NCBI RefSeq assembly: GCF_946902905.1
Contig: NZ_OX336385.1
Span: 1,360,501 to 1,424,500 of the forward strand
Origin: Streptococcus sp. Marseille-Q6470
GTDB lineage: Bacteria; Bacillota; Bacilli; Lactobacillales; Streptococcaceae
Length of the DNA: 64,000 nt
Reading direction: 5' to 3'
Shown here in pieces: positions 1 through 8,485 of the stretch. The notes beneath the pieces were generated by a model, which searched no databases, had not been told where the DNA came from, and saw nothing but the letters and a program-made list of their open reading frames with translations. Both the position numbers and the translations under genes were made by a program. Numbering within the stretch: position 1 is the first letter of the stretch; the number at the start of each line of letters is the position of its first letter.

Positions 1-1
1 G

Positions 2-85
2 ACTGTTCAACTTTACTTCTCCCTCTCTCAACACCCTTGGATAAAAGAAGGTAAGAAAATCGTAGCAGCCGGCGGGAAATCCTAG
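2..85 (+). CDS. Possible 3' end of an upstream gene (partial)
   Basis: One frame is open from the window edge to a TAG at 83-85 and encodes about 27 residues ending in KIVAAGGKS. It could be the C-terminus of a gene lying mostly outside the window. I do not recognise the family, and a second frame is also open as far as position 54, so the reading frame is not secure. Confidence 0.3.
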   Translation, partial: TVQLYFSLSQHPWIKEGKKIVAAGGKS

Positions 86-140
86 CTTGCTTTACAAAAG
101 AAAATCCATTTCCTCTAGTGAAAATCTACTAGACTTGTGT

Positions 141-146
141 TATAAT
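141..146 (+). promoter_or_regulatory. Extended -10 promoter of yebC
   Basis: TATAAT preceded by TG one base upstream (TGTTATAAT). No good -35 is seen at 17 bp. A ribosome site (AAGGAG at about 169-174) precedes the ATG at 182. Confidence 0.6.
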
Positions 147-181
147 AAGAAAGATTAAAATGTGAAAAAAGGAGATTCCTA

Positions 182-898
182 ATGGGACGTAAATGGGCCA
201 ATATCGTAGCCAAGAAAACGGCTAAAGATGGAGCTAACTCTAAAGTATATGCAAAATTTGGTGTAGAAATCTATGTAGCAGCTAAAAAAGGTGAACCAGA
301 TCCAGAACTAAATACTGCTTTGAAATTTGTTATCGATCGTGCCAAACAAGCGCAAGTGCCAAAACACGTGATTGATAAGGCTATTGATAAGGCGAAAGGA
401 AACACGGACGAAACCTTTACAGAAGGTCGTTACGAAGGATTTGGACCAAATGGTTCTATGTTGATTGTTGATACCTTGACTTCAAACGTTAACCGTACAG
501 CTGCCAATGTCCGTGCGGCTTTTGGTAAAAACGGCGGAAACATGGGAGCTTCAGGTTCTGTGTCTTACCTCTTTGACAACAAGGGTGTTATCGTATTTGC
601 AGGTGACGATGCGGATGCTATCTTTGAACTCTTGCTTGAAGCAGATGTCGATGTAGATGATGTAGAAGCAGAAGAAGGAACAATCACTGTCTACACAGCT
701 CCAACTGACCTTCACAAGGCTATCGTTGCTTTGCGTGAGTCTGGTATCGAAGAATTCCAAGTGACAGAACTTGAGATGATTCCTCAATCAGAAGTTGAGT
801 TGTCAGGTGATGACCTTGAAACATTTGAAAAACTCTACAGCGTTCTTGAAGACGACGAAGACGTACAAAAAATCTACACCAACGTTGATGGATTCTAA
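182..898 (+). CDS. yebC: YebC/PmpR-family DNA-binding regulator
   Basis: 238 residues, the normal length for the YebC/TACO1 family. The N-terminus [16 protein letters not shown] and the [15 protein letters not shown] stretch are family hallmarks. Family members are cytoplasmic; some act as transcription regulators and others help ribosomes translate proline-rich stretches, so the exact role here is open. The Streptococcus form reads GRKWANI where the E. coli type has GHSKWANI. It is transcribed alone from its own extended -10 promoter, with a strong ribosome site before the ATG, and ends at a bidirectional terminator shared with the convergent gene at 943-1641. Confidence 0.93.
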   Translation: MGRKWANIVAKKTAKDGANSKVYAKFGVEIYVAAKKGEPDPELNTALKFVIDRAKQAQVPKHVIDKAIDKAKGNTDETFTEGRYEGFGPNGSMLIVDTLTSNVNRTAANVRAAFGKNGGNMGASGSVSYLFDNKGVIVFAGDDADAIFELLLEADVDVDDVEAEEGTITVYTAPTDLHKAIVALRESGIEEFQVTELEMIPQSEVELSGDDLETFEKLYSVLEDDEDVQKIYTNVDGF

Positions 899-900
899 TA

Positions 901-935
901 AAAAAACGAACAGCTTTAATAGCTGTTCGTTTTTT
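901..935. terminator. Bidirectional terminator between yebC and the 943 gene
   Basis: A perfect hairpin: AAAAAACGAACAGC, a 7-nt loop, then GCTGTTCGTTTTTT. Flanking A and T runs let it work for both convergent genes. Confidence 0.9.
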
Positions 936-942
936 AGTTATT

Positions 943-1641
943 TTAGACTTTTACTCCATCGTCAGTTTGATCTTTACTATCCAATCCTAGGGCAAATTTA
1001 CGGATGAGAAGAAACTGGCCGTTTTCCTGCTTTGCGAAAGTGAGTACCACTGTCTTGGTGTTTGAACCAAGGGAAAGATAGGTGATTTTTTTAATCTCGT
1101 AGCCACCTGAGGTTGACTCGATTTCAGAATCCGGTAGTCCATGCTTGCTGATAATATCTTTGTAGTTGGTGCCACCTTTTCCTCTATTTGTGGTGTCGCC
1201 TTCTATCAAAGCGTCAAATTGTTCCTGGGTCCAAGCGAAGGAATCGGTATCTTCCGTATCCTCTTGATCATTATCCTCATCTGATCTATAATCTGGCAAA
1301 TTTCCAAATTCCTCATCTTCTGTTATAGAGGCTAGACTTCTGTATGGGTGACGAAAGTTTTTAGCTAAATCAGTAAAGACACCAGAAGGTAATACTTGCG
1401 TCATTAAAACAAGAAAGATGGATAAAACACCTAGGGTCGTTCCGATGATAGCCAATATTTTACGATTTTTGAGATTAAGGCCGATACCAAAAACTCCTAA
1501 GGCTATAGCAACAATAGCGAAGAAAAACGCTAGTATGCTAATGATTGGTAGCCAAGAACCAAGAAGTGCCAGGGCTCCAAAGATAATAGCCAAGATTCCT
1601 AAGATTTTCTCTTCTTTTTGTTTCATTTGTGATGTTCTCAT
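943..1641 (-). CDS. DUF4190-like membrane protein
   Basis: 232 residues. The N-terminal third has two hydrophobic segments (about residues 13-45 and 60-90) rich in Gly, Ala and Ile, in the style of DUF4190-type membrane proteins. An acidic linker (EDEEFGNLPDYRSDEDNDQEDTEDTD) leads to an extracytoplasmic domain of about 85 residues resembling the small DUF4950/YobA-like lipoprotein domains of streptococci. The function is unknown. A TATAAT at 1657-1662 on this strand sits only 15 bases before the ATG with no clear ribosome site, so the mRNA leader would be about 9 nt. ATG at 1626 is an alternative start. Confidence 0.7.
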   Translation of the reverse strand: MRTSQMKQKEEKILGILAIIFGALALLGSWLPIISILAFFFAIVAIALGVFGIGLNLKNRKILAIIGTTLGVLSIFLVLMTQVLPSGVFTDLAKNFRHPYRSLASITEDEEFGNLPDYRSDEDNDQEDTEDTDSFAWTQEQFDALIEGDTTNRGKGGTNYKDIISKHGLPDSEIESTSGGYEIKKITYLSLGSNTKTVVLTFAKQENGQFLLIRKFALGLDSKDQTDDGVKV

Positions 1642-1736
1642 TTCTAATTAGGGTGTATTATAATACGTGTGAGATAGTGTTTATTATAGTGTTTATTATA
1701 GATAAAATAAGAGCTGATGTCAATTTTTACTTAAAT

Positions 1737-1821
1737 AGTTCTCAAGGAAACTTTTTCTTGACATCTTTTCTAAAAATGATAAAATAGTTCTCATGAAAAC
1801 TTAATTGTTCCCAAGAGAACT
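1737..1821 (+). promoter_or_regulatory. MarR promoter with three operator copies
   Basis: TTGACA (1758-1763), 16 bp, TAAAAT (1780-1785). Three related 16-bp partial palindromes follow the pattern AGTTCTCnnGnnAACT: 1737-1752 upstream of the -35, 1786-1801 just after the -10, and 1806-1821 in inverted orientation. The last two bring AAAATAGTTCTC and GAGAACTATTTT together as a perfect 12-bp inverted repeat. This is the layout expected of an autoregulated MarR repressor. Confidence 0.8.
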
Positions 1822-1845
1822 ATTTTACATTAGAAGGGAGAAAGC

Positions 1846-2307
1846 ATGGATAAACCGATGTTGGTCTTTAAACGTTTTGGGCACCAGATACACCTCATGG
1901 TGCAAAAGGAAGCCAAACGTTGTGGTATTGAATTTATGGGTGGACCGCAAGGGCAGGTCCTTCGTTTTTTAGATCACCGTGAACATGAACAAGAACTGAC
2001 GCTCATCAAGGATATTGAACAAGAGCTCAATATTACCAAGTCAGTTGCTAGTAATTTAGTCAAGCGCATGGTGCAAAATGGTTTGGTGGAATTGGAGGCG
2101 AGCCCAAGTGATAAACGGGCGAAATTTGTTCATTTGACCGAAAAATCACGTTCTCAAATGCAGCAAATCAAATCTTTCTTTGATCGAATTGATAGGAGTT
2201 TACTCGATGGCGTATCCGAGGAAAAACTAGCTATTTTTGAGGAAGTCATGGGTCAACTACAAGCCAATATAGAAAAAATAGGAGGAGCAGATGAAGAAAC
2301 TCGCTAA
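1846..2307 (+). CDS. MarR-family transcription regulator
   Basis: 153 residues, typical MarR size, with a winged-helix core at about residues 35-110 (IEQELNITKSVASNLVKRMVQNGLVE, then the wing SPSDKRAKFVHLT). It overlaps the first ABC exporter gene by 17 bases, so the three genes form one operon. By analogy with other MarR-ABC pairs it probably represses the operon through the three palindromes upstream and is released by a substrate of the exporter. The substrate is not known. The ATG has a good GAAGGGAG ribosome site. Confidence 0.9.
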   Translation: MDKPMLVFKRFGHQIHLMVQKEAKRCGIEFMGGPQGQVLRFLDHREHEQELTLIKDIEQELNITKSVASNLVKRMVQNGLVELEASPSDKRAKFVHLTEKSRSQMQQIKSFFDRIDRSLLDGVSEEKLAIFEEVMGQLQANIEKIGGADEETR

Positions 2308-4060
2308 GCGTATCACAGGAAAAGAGTGGGGCATGATTCTCTTGACAATTCTTTTTACCTGTTTCTCGGTCTATCTCGAATTAGAAGTGCCGACTTACAT
2401 TTCAGAAATTACTGCATTAATAGGAACACCAGGAACGCAGTTGGATGCACTTTGGTCACCAGCTATTAAGATGATGGGTTTGTCGCTTTTGGCTTTTCTA
2501 TCATCCGTAATAGTTGGCTTCTTCGCTTCTCGAGTCGCAGCATCTTACACAACTCACCTGCGAAGCGATATTTTTAATCGTATCTTGGATTACTCTCAGA
2601 CAGAGATTAAACGTTTCTCTATTCCCAGTCTTTTGACTAGGACGACTAATGATATCACGCAGATTCAGATGCTCTTTACCATGGGACTTCAGGTGGTCAC
2701 TCGTGGGCCTATCATGGCTATCTGGGCTATTGGGAAAATCCTTGGCAAGTCAGAATACTGGCTCTGGGCAGTAGTAGTAGCCGTCATTGTCAATGTTTTA
2801 ATGACAACCGTTCTCATGACTCTAGCCTTTCCAAAACAATCTGTCATTCAAAAATTGACAGATAAACTCAATAGCATCACTCGTGAAAGTTTGACAGGGA
2901 TTCGAGTGGTTCGTGCCTACAATGCAGAGAATTACCAAGATAAGAAATTTGAAGCAGCTAACGACGAAGTAACTCGTCTTAATCTCTTTGTCAACCGTTT
3001 GATGGCCATTATGAATCCCATTATGATGGCGATTTCGAGTGGCTTGAGTTTAGCGATTTACTGGATTGGTGCTTATATTATCAACGATGCTAGTCTGACT
3101 GAACGTTTACCTCTCTTTAGTGATATGGTGGTCTTCATGTCATATGCCATGCAGGTCGTGATGGGCTTCTTGCTCATGGGAGCTCTCTTTATCGTCCTTC
3201 CTCGTACCTTGGTTTCTGCAGGGCGTATCAATCAAGTACTGGATCTTCATTCCTCTATTGAGAATCCTAGTGACCCACAGACGGCAAATTCTTCTGTGAA
3301 AGGTCAAGTGGAATACCGCGACGTGACTTTCCGCTACTCTAAAAACTCAGAAGCAATTGTGGAACATGTCAGCTTCAAGGCAGAAGCGGGGCAAACCATT
3401 GCCTTTATCGGCTCAACTGGTTCTGGTAAATCAACGCTTGTGAACCTCTTGCCTCGTTTTTATGATGTTTCAGATGGGGAAATCCTAGTCGACGGTGTCA
3501 ATGTGCAAGATTATGACTTGGAAGACTTGCGAAATAAAGTCGGTTATATTCCTCAAAAAGCAGTCCTCTTCTCTGGAGATGTTAAGGGCAATCTCGACTT
3601 TGGTAAGAGCCAAGAAAGTCCTCTAAGCGAGACAGATATGTGGGAAGCTCTAGAGTTGGCTCAATCTAAAAACTTTATCGAGGATAAGGAAGCGGGTCTT
3701 GACTCAGAAGTGGCTCAAGGTGGTACTAACTTCTCAGGAGGTCAAAGACAACGTTTGGCCATTGCACGCGCCTTGGCTCGTAAGCCAGAGATTCTCATTT
3801 TTGATGATTCGTTCTCAGCCTTGGACTACAAGACAGACCGTATCTTGCGCCAAGAATTAGCTGAAAAAACACAATCCATGACCAAGTTGATCGTTGCCCA
3901 ACGCATCTCAACCATCATGGATGCAGACCTAATCTTAGTCTTGGATCAGGGTAAAGTCGTGGGACAAGGCACCCACAAGGAACTTCTTGCAAGCAATGAA
4001 GTTTACCAAGAAATTGCCTATTCACAACTATCGAAGGAGGAATTGGAACATGGAAAATAA
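2291..4060 (+). CDS. ABC exporter half, degenerate-site subunit
   Basis: 589 residues. A six-helix transmembrane domain (about 1-310) is fused to a nucleotide-binding domain. Walker A is GSTGSGKST (374-382) and the signature is FSGGQ (481-485). Walker B ends in DD (505-506), so Asp506 stands where the catalytic Glu is expected, and the H-loop has Gln537 instead of His. This is the non-catalytic half of a heterodimeric exporter of the LmrCD/TM287-288 type. It overlaps the MarR gene and the next ABC gene, which supplies the complementary residues. Likely multidrug or peptide export; substrate unknown. Confidence 0.92.
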   Translation: MKKLAKRITGKEWGMILLTILFTCFSVYLELEVPTYISEITALIGTPGTQLDALWSPAIKMMGLSLLAFLSSVIVGFFASRVAASYTTHLRSDIFNRILDYSQTEIKRFSIPSLLTRTTNDITQIQMLFTMGLQVVTRGPIMAIWAIGKILGKSEYWLWAVVVAVIVNVLMTTVLMTLAFPKQSVIQKLTDKLNSITRESLTGIRVVRAYNAENYQDKKFEAANDEVTRLNLFVNRLMAIMNPIMMAISSGLSLAIYWIGAYIINDASLTERLPLFSDMVVFMSYAMQVVMGFLLMGALFIVLPRTLVSAGRINQVLDLHSSIENPSDPQTANSSVKGQVEYRDVTFRYSKNSEAIVEHVSFKAEAGQTIAFIGSTGSGKSTLVNLLPRFYDVSDGEILVDGVNVQDYDLEDLRNKVGYIPQKAVLFSGDVKGNLDFGKSQESPLSETDMWEALELAQSKNFIEDKEAGLDSEVAQGGTNFSGGQRQRLAIARALARKPEILIFDDSFSALDYKTDRILRQELAEKTQSMTKLIVAQRISTIMDADLILVLDQGKVVGQGTHKELLASNEVYQEIAYSQLSKEELEHGK

Positions 4061-5810
4061 GAAAACGTCCTTATGGAAACAGTGTAGACCTTTTCTAGCA
4101 GGTCTCCAACTTCCTCTACTAGTCGCAGTTGTGGCTGCTGTATGTTCAAGTATTATCACGGTGTATGGACCAACTAAAATCAAAGAAATCACCAACTTAA
4201 TCTCAGATGGGTTGATGACTGGAATTGACCTAGAGGCTGTGTCAAGTATTGCTAGCTTTTTGGTTATCCTCTATGTGATTGGTATTATCCTTAACTATAC
4301 ACAAGCCTACATTTTTTCAACTAGTATCCAACATTTCTCAAAACGTTTGCGGACAGCTATTGCTGAGAAAATCAATCGTTTGCCTCTTGCTTATTTCGAC
4401 CGTCATTCTCAAGGGGACACCCTTTCTCGTGTGACTAATGACGTGGATACAGCAGCTCAATCTCTCAACCAAAGTCTTGGGACAGTTCTTTCAGCTAGCT
4501 TTTTACTGATTGCTGTTTTGATTACCATGTTTGGGATGAACTGGATTTTGGCCATGGTAACCGTTGTTTCAACCTTTGTTGGATTTGCGGCGGTTTCAGT
4601 GATTATGGCTAAATCTCAAGGTTACTTTAAAGCTCAACAAAACAACCTAGCGGCTGTAAATGGCTATGTGGAAGAAATGTACACTGGCCACAATGTGGTG
4701 AGCAGCTATAATGCTGTGGAACCAACAAAAGAAACATTCGCAGGCTTGAATCAGAATCTACATGATAGTATCTGGAAATCTCAGTTTATTTCTGGAATCA
4801 TGATGCCAGCCATGATCTTTGTTGGAAACTTTAGCTATGTTCTAGTCATTATCGTCGGTGCCGCCTTAGCTCTTGAAGGCCATATCAGTATCGGGATTAT
4901 TGTAGCCTTCATGGTTTATGTTCGTACCTTCTCACAACCCTTGTCACAGATTGCTCAAGGGGTTACGAGCTTACAACAGGCTAGTGCAGCCATGACTCGT
5001 GTCTTTGAGTTTCTAGGCGAAGCTGAGATGGAAGACGAATCTCATAAGGGAAGACAATTGACCAGCATGAAGGGCCAAGTGGTCTTTGATCGAGTTTCAT
5101 TTGGCTATACACCTGAGCGGACTATCATCCACGACTTTTCGGCGACGGCTCGTGCAGGGCAGAAGGTTGCCATTGTTGGGCCGACTGGAGCTGGGAAGAC
5201 GACTATTGTTAACCTCTTGATGAAATTCTATGAGATTGATAAGGGAAGTATTCGCATTGACGGTGTAGATACCAAGGATATGACGCGTTCAGAAGTTCAT
5301 GACGCCTTTTCAATGGTCTTGCAGGATACCTGGCTCTTTGAGGGAACCATTCGAGAAAATCTCATCTATAATCAAACTGGTATTAGTGATGAACGTGTGA
5401 TTGAGGCTGCCAAAGCAGTAGGAATCCACCACTTTATCACAACCTTACCAGATGGATACGATACCGTCTTGGATGATACAGTGACCTTGTCAGTAGGACA
5501 AAAACAACTCTTGACCATTGCTCGTGCCCTGCTCAAGGATGCTCCACTCTTGATTCTGGACGAAGCGACATCCTCAGTAGACACACGTACAGAGGAGTTG
5601 ATTCAAAAGGCTATGGACCGTTTGATGGAAGGACGCACATCCTTTGTCATCGCCCATCGCTTGTCAACGATCCGTAATGCTGACTTGATCCTGGTCATGA
5701 AAGATGGTAATATCATTGAACAAGGCAATCATGAAGAACTCATGGCTCAAGGTGGTTTCTATGCAGACCTCTACAATAGTCAATTTACAGAAGACCAAGC
5801 AGAAGAATAA
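4050..5810 (+). CDS. ABC exporter half, catalytic subunit
   Basis: 586 residues from the ATG at 4050. This start is preferred over the in-frame upstream ATG at 3987 because AAGGAGG lies 8 bases before it. Six transmembrane helices precede a nucleotide-binding domain with Walker A GPTGAGKT (377-384), a weak signature LSVGQ (480-484), Walker B LILDE (501-505) and switch His536. The intact Glu and His combined with the poor signature mirror the defects of the partner, as in known heterodimers where only one of two ATP sites turns over. It overlaps its partner by 11 bases and is followed by a terminator. Confidence 0.92.
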   Translation: MENKKTSLWKQCRPFLAGLQLPLLVAVVAAVCSSIITVYGPTKIKEITNLISDGLMTGIDLEAVSSIASFLVILYVIGIILNYTQAYIFSTSIQHFSKRLRTAIAEKINRLPLAYFDRHSQGDTLSRVTNDVDTAAQSLNQSLGTVLSASFLLIAVLITMFGMNWILAMVTVVSTFVGFAAVSVIMAKSQGYFKAQQNNLAAVNGYVEEMYTGHNVVSSYNAVEPTKETFAGLNQNLHDSIWKSQFISGIMMPAMIFVGNFSYVLVIIVGAALALEGHISIGIIVAFMVYVRTFSQPLSQIAQGVTSLQQASAAMTRVFEFLGEAEMEDESHKGRQLTSMKGQVVFDRVSFGYTPERTIIHDFSATARAGQKVAIVGPTGAGKTTIVNLLMKFYEIDKGSIRIDGVDTKDMTRSEVHDAFSMVLQDTWLFEGTIRENLIYNQTGISDERVIEAAKAVGIHHFITTLPDGYDTVLDDTVTLSVGQKQLLTIARALLKDAPLLILDEATSSVDTRTEELIQKAMDRLMEGRTSFVIAHRLSTIRNADLILVMKDGNIIEQGNHEELMAQGGFYADLYNSQFTEDQAEE

Positions 5811-5813
5811 ATC

Positions 5814-5840
5814 AAAAGAAGGCTTGACGGCCTTCTTTTT
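5814..5840 (+). terminator. Terminator of the MarR-ABC operon
   Basis: AGAAGGC, a short loop, GCCTTCT and a T run directly after the stop codon of the second ABC gene. Confidence 0.85.
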
Positions 5841-5922
5841 CTGCACTATACTAGAATAGGAGAGGCTAGCAGGCTTATTCTGTCAGGCTTCTTGTGTAAA
5901 ATCTAGAAACAACGAGAAATAT

Positions 5923-6426
5923 ATGAAAAACTATCAAGAGTGGTACAATCAGAGGAAATCAAGCCTCCTTGGACATCCACAACTTTTGAAACTGATGCGA
6001 GTCTTTAATCGCATGATGACAGTTCTGATGCCCTTAGCATACTTGACCTTGTTGGGGACAAGTTTTATAAGTAAGGGAATAGGGAACGACCTTTATGCTT
6101 ATATCTTAGTGCCAGCTTCTGGCTTTATCCTATTGACGCTTGTTCGTAAGTGGATCAATCAACCACGTCCCTATGAAACTTGGGGAATTGTCCCACTACT
6201 TGAAAAGGACAGTTCTGGTAATTCAATGCCCAGTCGCCATGTCTTTTCAGCGACCATCATTTCCATGGCTTGCTTGCACGCAAATTTGTCTGCGGGGTTG
6301 ATTTTGTTGGTCTTGTCAGCTCTTCTCGGTCTGGTCCGAGTCTTGGGTGGCGTTCATTATCCCAAGGATGTTCTAGTAGGTTATGCCTGTGGACTCCTCT
6401 GGGGAATTCTTTTCTTTATGTTGTAA
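5923..6426 (+). CDS. PAP2-family membrane phosphatase
   Basis: 167 residues with about five hydrophobic segments. The three phosphatase motifs of the type 2 phosphatidic acid phosphatase superfamily are visible: RKWINQPRP (75-83), PSRH (103-106; many members have PSGH) and RVLGGVHYPKD (139-149, catalytic His145). Likely substrates are membrane lipid phosphates such as undecaprenyl diphosphate or phosphatidylglycerol phosphate; the sequence does not decide which. Single gene with a weak ribosome site (GAGAA) and its own terminator. Confidence 0.85.
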   Translation: MKNYQEWYNQRKSSLLGHPQLLKLMRVFNRMMTVLMPLAYLTLLGTSFISKGIGNDLYAYILVPASGFILLTLVRKWINQPRPYETWGIVPLLEKDSSGNSMPSRHVFSATIISMACLHANLSAGLILLVLSALLGLVRVLGGVHYPKDVLVGYACGLLWGILFFML

Positions 6427-6431
6427 AAATC

Positions 6432-6492
6432 AAAGCAAGTGGGTTTGGCCTCGTAACCACTTACGGGTCAAAAATGACCACTTGCTTTTTTG
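6432..6492 (+). terminator. Terminator after the PAP2 gene
   Basis: AAAGCAAGTGG and CCACTTGCTTTTTTG pair perfectly across an intervening 35-nt segment that can form smaller hairpins of its own. Confidence 0.75.
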
Positions 6493-6495
6493 CCC

Positions 6496-6524
6496 TTGTA
6501 AAGTCTTATGGGCTTTGGTATAGT
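6496..6524 (+). promoter_or_regulatory. Promoter of the LytTR operon
   Basis: TTGTAA (6496-6501), 17 bp, TATAGT (6519-6524), followed by AGAAAGGAG before the ATG at 6545. Confidence 0.7.
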
Positions 6525-6544
6525 AGATGCAGAAAGGAGATAGG

Positions 6545-6991
6545 ATGAAGTTACGAATCGAGATTGATAGTGAATTAACTGAGACAGAGATTGTCATCAA
6601 GGCTGCAGCCCTGACAGATGAAATAGCTGATTTGCAACGACTCTTGCAAGAAACCAAGGCTCCTAGGTTGATTTTTTATAAGGGGACGGGGGAGTATTAC
6701 TTAGACTTGTCAGAAATTCTCTTTTTTGAGACGGAAGGCAACAAAATCTATGCTCATACCCAGAAAGAAGCCTATGAAGTGAGACTCAAGCTTTATGAGT
6801 TAGAGGCTATCCTGCCTCGCTATTTCAGTCGGGTATCCAAGTCAACCATTGCCAATCTTCGGCAGGTCTACTCAGTGGACAAATCCTTCTCAGGTACAGG
6901 GACTATTTCCTTTTATCAGACCCACAAGGAGGTTCACGTGTCACGGCACTACCAATCCCTCCTAAAAGAAAATCTAAGAAACATGAGGTAA
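6545..6991 (+). CDS. LytTR-domain transcription regulator
   Basis: 148 residues from the ATG at 6545, chosen for the AAAGGAG just upstream. The C-terminal two thirds is a LytTR DNA-binding domain (DLSEILFFETEGNKIYAHT, then FSRVSKSTIANLRQV and VHVSRHYQSLLKENL). There is no receiver domain, so it is not phosphorylated by a kinase. It is followed four bases later by a membrane protein gene. Regulator plus membrane partner is the arrangement of the streptococcal LytTR regulatory systems (HdrRM and BrsRM type), where the membrane protein restrains the regulator. That role is inferred from the arrangement only. Confidence 0.88.
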   Translation: MKLRIEIDSELTETEIVIKAAALTDEIADLQRLLQETKAPRLIFYKGTGEYYLDLSEILFFETEGNKIYAHTQKEAYEVRLKLYELEAILPRYFSRVSKSTIANLRQVYSVDKSFSGTGTISFYQTHKEVHVSRHYQSLLKENLRNMR

Positions 6992-6995
6992 GAAG

Positions 6996-7670
6996 ATGAA
7001 AAAGAAAGTATTTGGTATTGTGTTGCTAGTATTGGCAGCCTTAGTATTGTTGCAGGGGAATTTTGGGATTCCTTCACTTGCAGGGGAAATTTGGCCCTTG
7101 ATTGGTATTGGATTTTTTGCCTACCAATCAGTTGATGCCTTGCTTCGCCGCCATTATACAGTAGCAGTATTGATGGGTTTACTAGCAGTATGGATTACAA
7201 ATCATGTCTATGCTATTCTACCGATTTCAAATCAGTCTTTATTTTGGGCTGGTATTCTCATCGTGCTTGGGGTTAGTATGCTGACTCATACCAACAGAAC
7301 TTGGAATGGGAAAAAATGGTGGCATGATGATGAAAAGACCATTCTTACAGACAAGGAAGTTGCTTTTGGAAGTGGGACTTTCTACAAGCAAGACCAAGAA
7401 TTGGTAGAAGACGAGTTTGAAGTCGGATTTGGGAATGCCAAAATCTATTATGATAATGCAGAGATGTTAGGAGATAGCGCAACCTTGAAGATAGAAGTCG
7501 GATTTGGGAATGCAGTTATCTATGTGCCCCAACACTGGAGAGTGGATCTTAAGGTGGAGACTTTCTGTGGTGCAGCCAAGGCAGAAGCTCCTCTAGCACC
7601 AACCAGCAAAACCTTGATTATCCGTGGAGACGTAGCTTTTGGGAAACTTGGTGTCATCTACGTTAAATAA
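6996..7670 (+). CDS. Membrane protein with LiaF-like C-terminal domain
   Basis: 224 residues. Four hydrophobic segments fill roughly residues 5-95. The rest is a beta-rich domain with repeated glycine turns (DKEVAFGSGTF, EVGFGNAKIYY, EVGFGNAVIYV, GDVAFGKLGVIYV) like the toast-rack domain of LiaF and related cell-envelope stress proteins. It is in an operon with the LytTR regulator and probably acts as its membrane-bound partner or inhibitor. Clear ribosome site (GGTAAGAAG overlap region). No terminator is obvious after it. Confidence 0.8.
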   Translation: MKKKVFGIVLLVLAALVLLQGNFGIPSLAGEIWPLIGIGFFAYQSVDALLRRHYTVAVLMGLLAVWITNHVYAILPISNQSLFWAGILIVLGVSMLTHTNRTWNGKKWWHDDEKTILTDKEVAFGSGTFYKQDQELVEDEFEVGFGNAKIYYDNAEMLGDSATLKIEVGFGNAVIYVPQHWRVDLKVETFCGAAKAEAPLAPTSKTLIIRGDVAFGKLGVIYVK

Positions 7671-7689
7671 AAAAAGTCTTCCAATTCCC

Positions 7690-7718
7690 TTGCCAAAAAT
7701 AAGAAAGTGTGATAACAT
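7690..7718 (+). promoter_or_regulatory. Promoter of rpmB
   Basis: TTGCCA (7690-7695), 17 bp, TAACAT (7713-7718). The leader carries a short palindrome (GTGCTAGCAC) before the AGGAGG ribosome site. Confidence 0.75.
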
Positions 7719-7776
7719 AGTACGGTATGTGGTGCTAGCACATCCGCTATATTAGATCTAATAGGAGGAAAACACA

Positions 7777-7965
7777 ATGGCTAAAGTATGTTACTTTACA
7801 GGTCGTAAGACTGTATCAGGAAACAACCGTTCACACGCGATGAACCAAACTAAACGTGCCGTAAAACCAAACCTTCAAAAAGTTACTGTTCTTATCGATG
7901 GTAAACCTAAAAAAGTTTGGGCTTCAGCTCGTGCTTTGAAATCAGGAAAAGTAGAACGCGTTTAA
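7777..7965 (+). CDS. rpmB: Ribosomal protein bL28
   Basis: 62 residues, the usual Firmicutes size. The sequence starts [27 protein letters not shown], the conserved L28 signature. It is a basic component of the large ribosomal subunit. Single gene with its own promoter, an AGGAGG ribosome site and a terminator. In streptococci it commonly lies divergent from or next to the Asp23-fakA pair, as here. The leader is about 50 nt. Confidence 0.97.
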   Translation: MAKVCYFTGRKTVSGNNRSHAMNQTKRAVKPNLQKVTVLIDGKPKKVWASARALKSGKVERV

Positions 7966-7973
7966 TAAACATG

Positions 7974-7995
7974 AAAAGACCTAAGTGGTCTTTTT
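7974..7995 (+). terminator. Terminator of rpmB
   Basis: AAAAGACC, a short loop, GGTCTTTTT. Confidence 0.8.
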
Positions 7996-8060
7996 CTTTT
8001 GCTCGAAAGCTGAAATCATTTGAAAAATCAAGCAAATATCCGATGATACATCATTCTGCT

Positions 8061-8089
8061 TTTACAGTTGGGCTGAAATATGATAAAAT
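8061..8089 (+). promoter_or_regulatory. Promoter of the Asp23-fakA operon
   Basis: TTTACA (8061-8066), 17 bp, TAAAAT (8084-8089). Confidence 0.65.
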
Positions 8090-8117
8090 AGAGTATCAAC
8101 TATTTGAGGTAAAAAAA

Positions 8118-8483
8118 ATGACTGTAAAAATTAATACAAAAGATGGTCAAGTCGAACTGACAGATGATGTAATCGCTACTGTCGTAGGTGGTGCAGCAAC
8201 TGAAATTTTTGGTGTAGTCGGTATGGCTAGTAAAAATGCCCTCAAAGATAATTTCCAAGCCCTTCTTGGTAAGGAAAATTATTCAAAAGGTGTAGTCGTT
8301 AAAGCAGCTGAAGACGGTAGTATTGCAGTTGATGTATATACTGTATTGAGCTACGGTACAAAAATCAGTGAAGTTTCAAAAAACATCCAAGAACGTGTTC
8401 GCTTTAGCCTAGAGAACCAACTTGGAATCACTGCTCAAACTGTGAATGTCTACATTCAAAATATCAAAGTTGTAGGAGAATAA
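8118..8483 (+). CDS. Asp23/Gls24-family envelope stress protein
   Basis: 121 residues from the ATG at 8118; the longer upstream frame runs through the rpmB end and promoter, so it is not used. Asp23/Gls24 (YloU-like) family: VELTDDVIATVVGGAATEIFGVVGM, then VYTVLSYGTKISEVSKNIQERV and the C-terminal TVNVYIQNIKVV. The role is poorly defined; these small proteins associate with the cell envelope. It is directly followed by fakA two bases later, a conserved pair in Firmicutes, which suggests a function related to the membrane or fatty acids. Confidence 0.9.
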   Translation: MTVKINTKDGQVELTDDVIATVVGGAATEIFGVVGMASKNALKDNFQALLGKENYSKGVVVKAAEDGSIAVDVYTVLSYGTKISEVSKNIQERVRFSLENQLGITAQTVNVYIQNIKVVGE

Positions 8484-8485
8484 TC

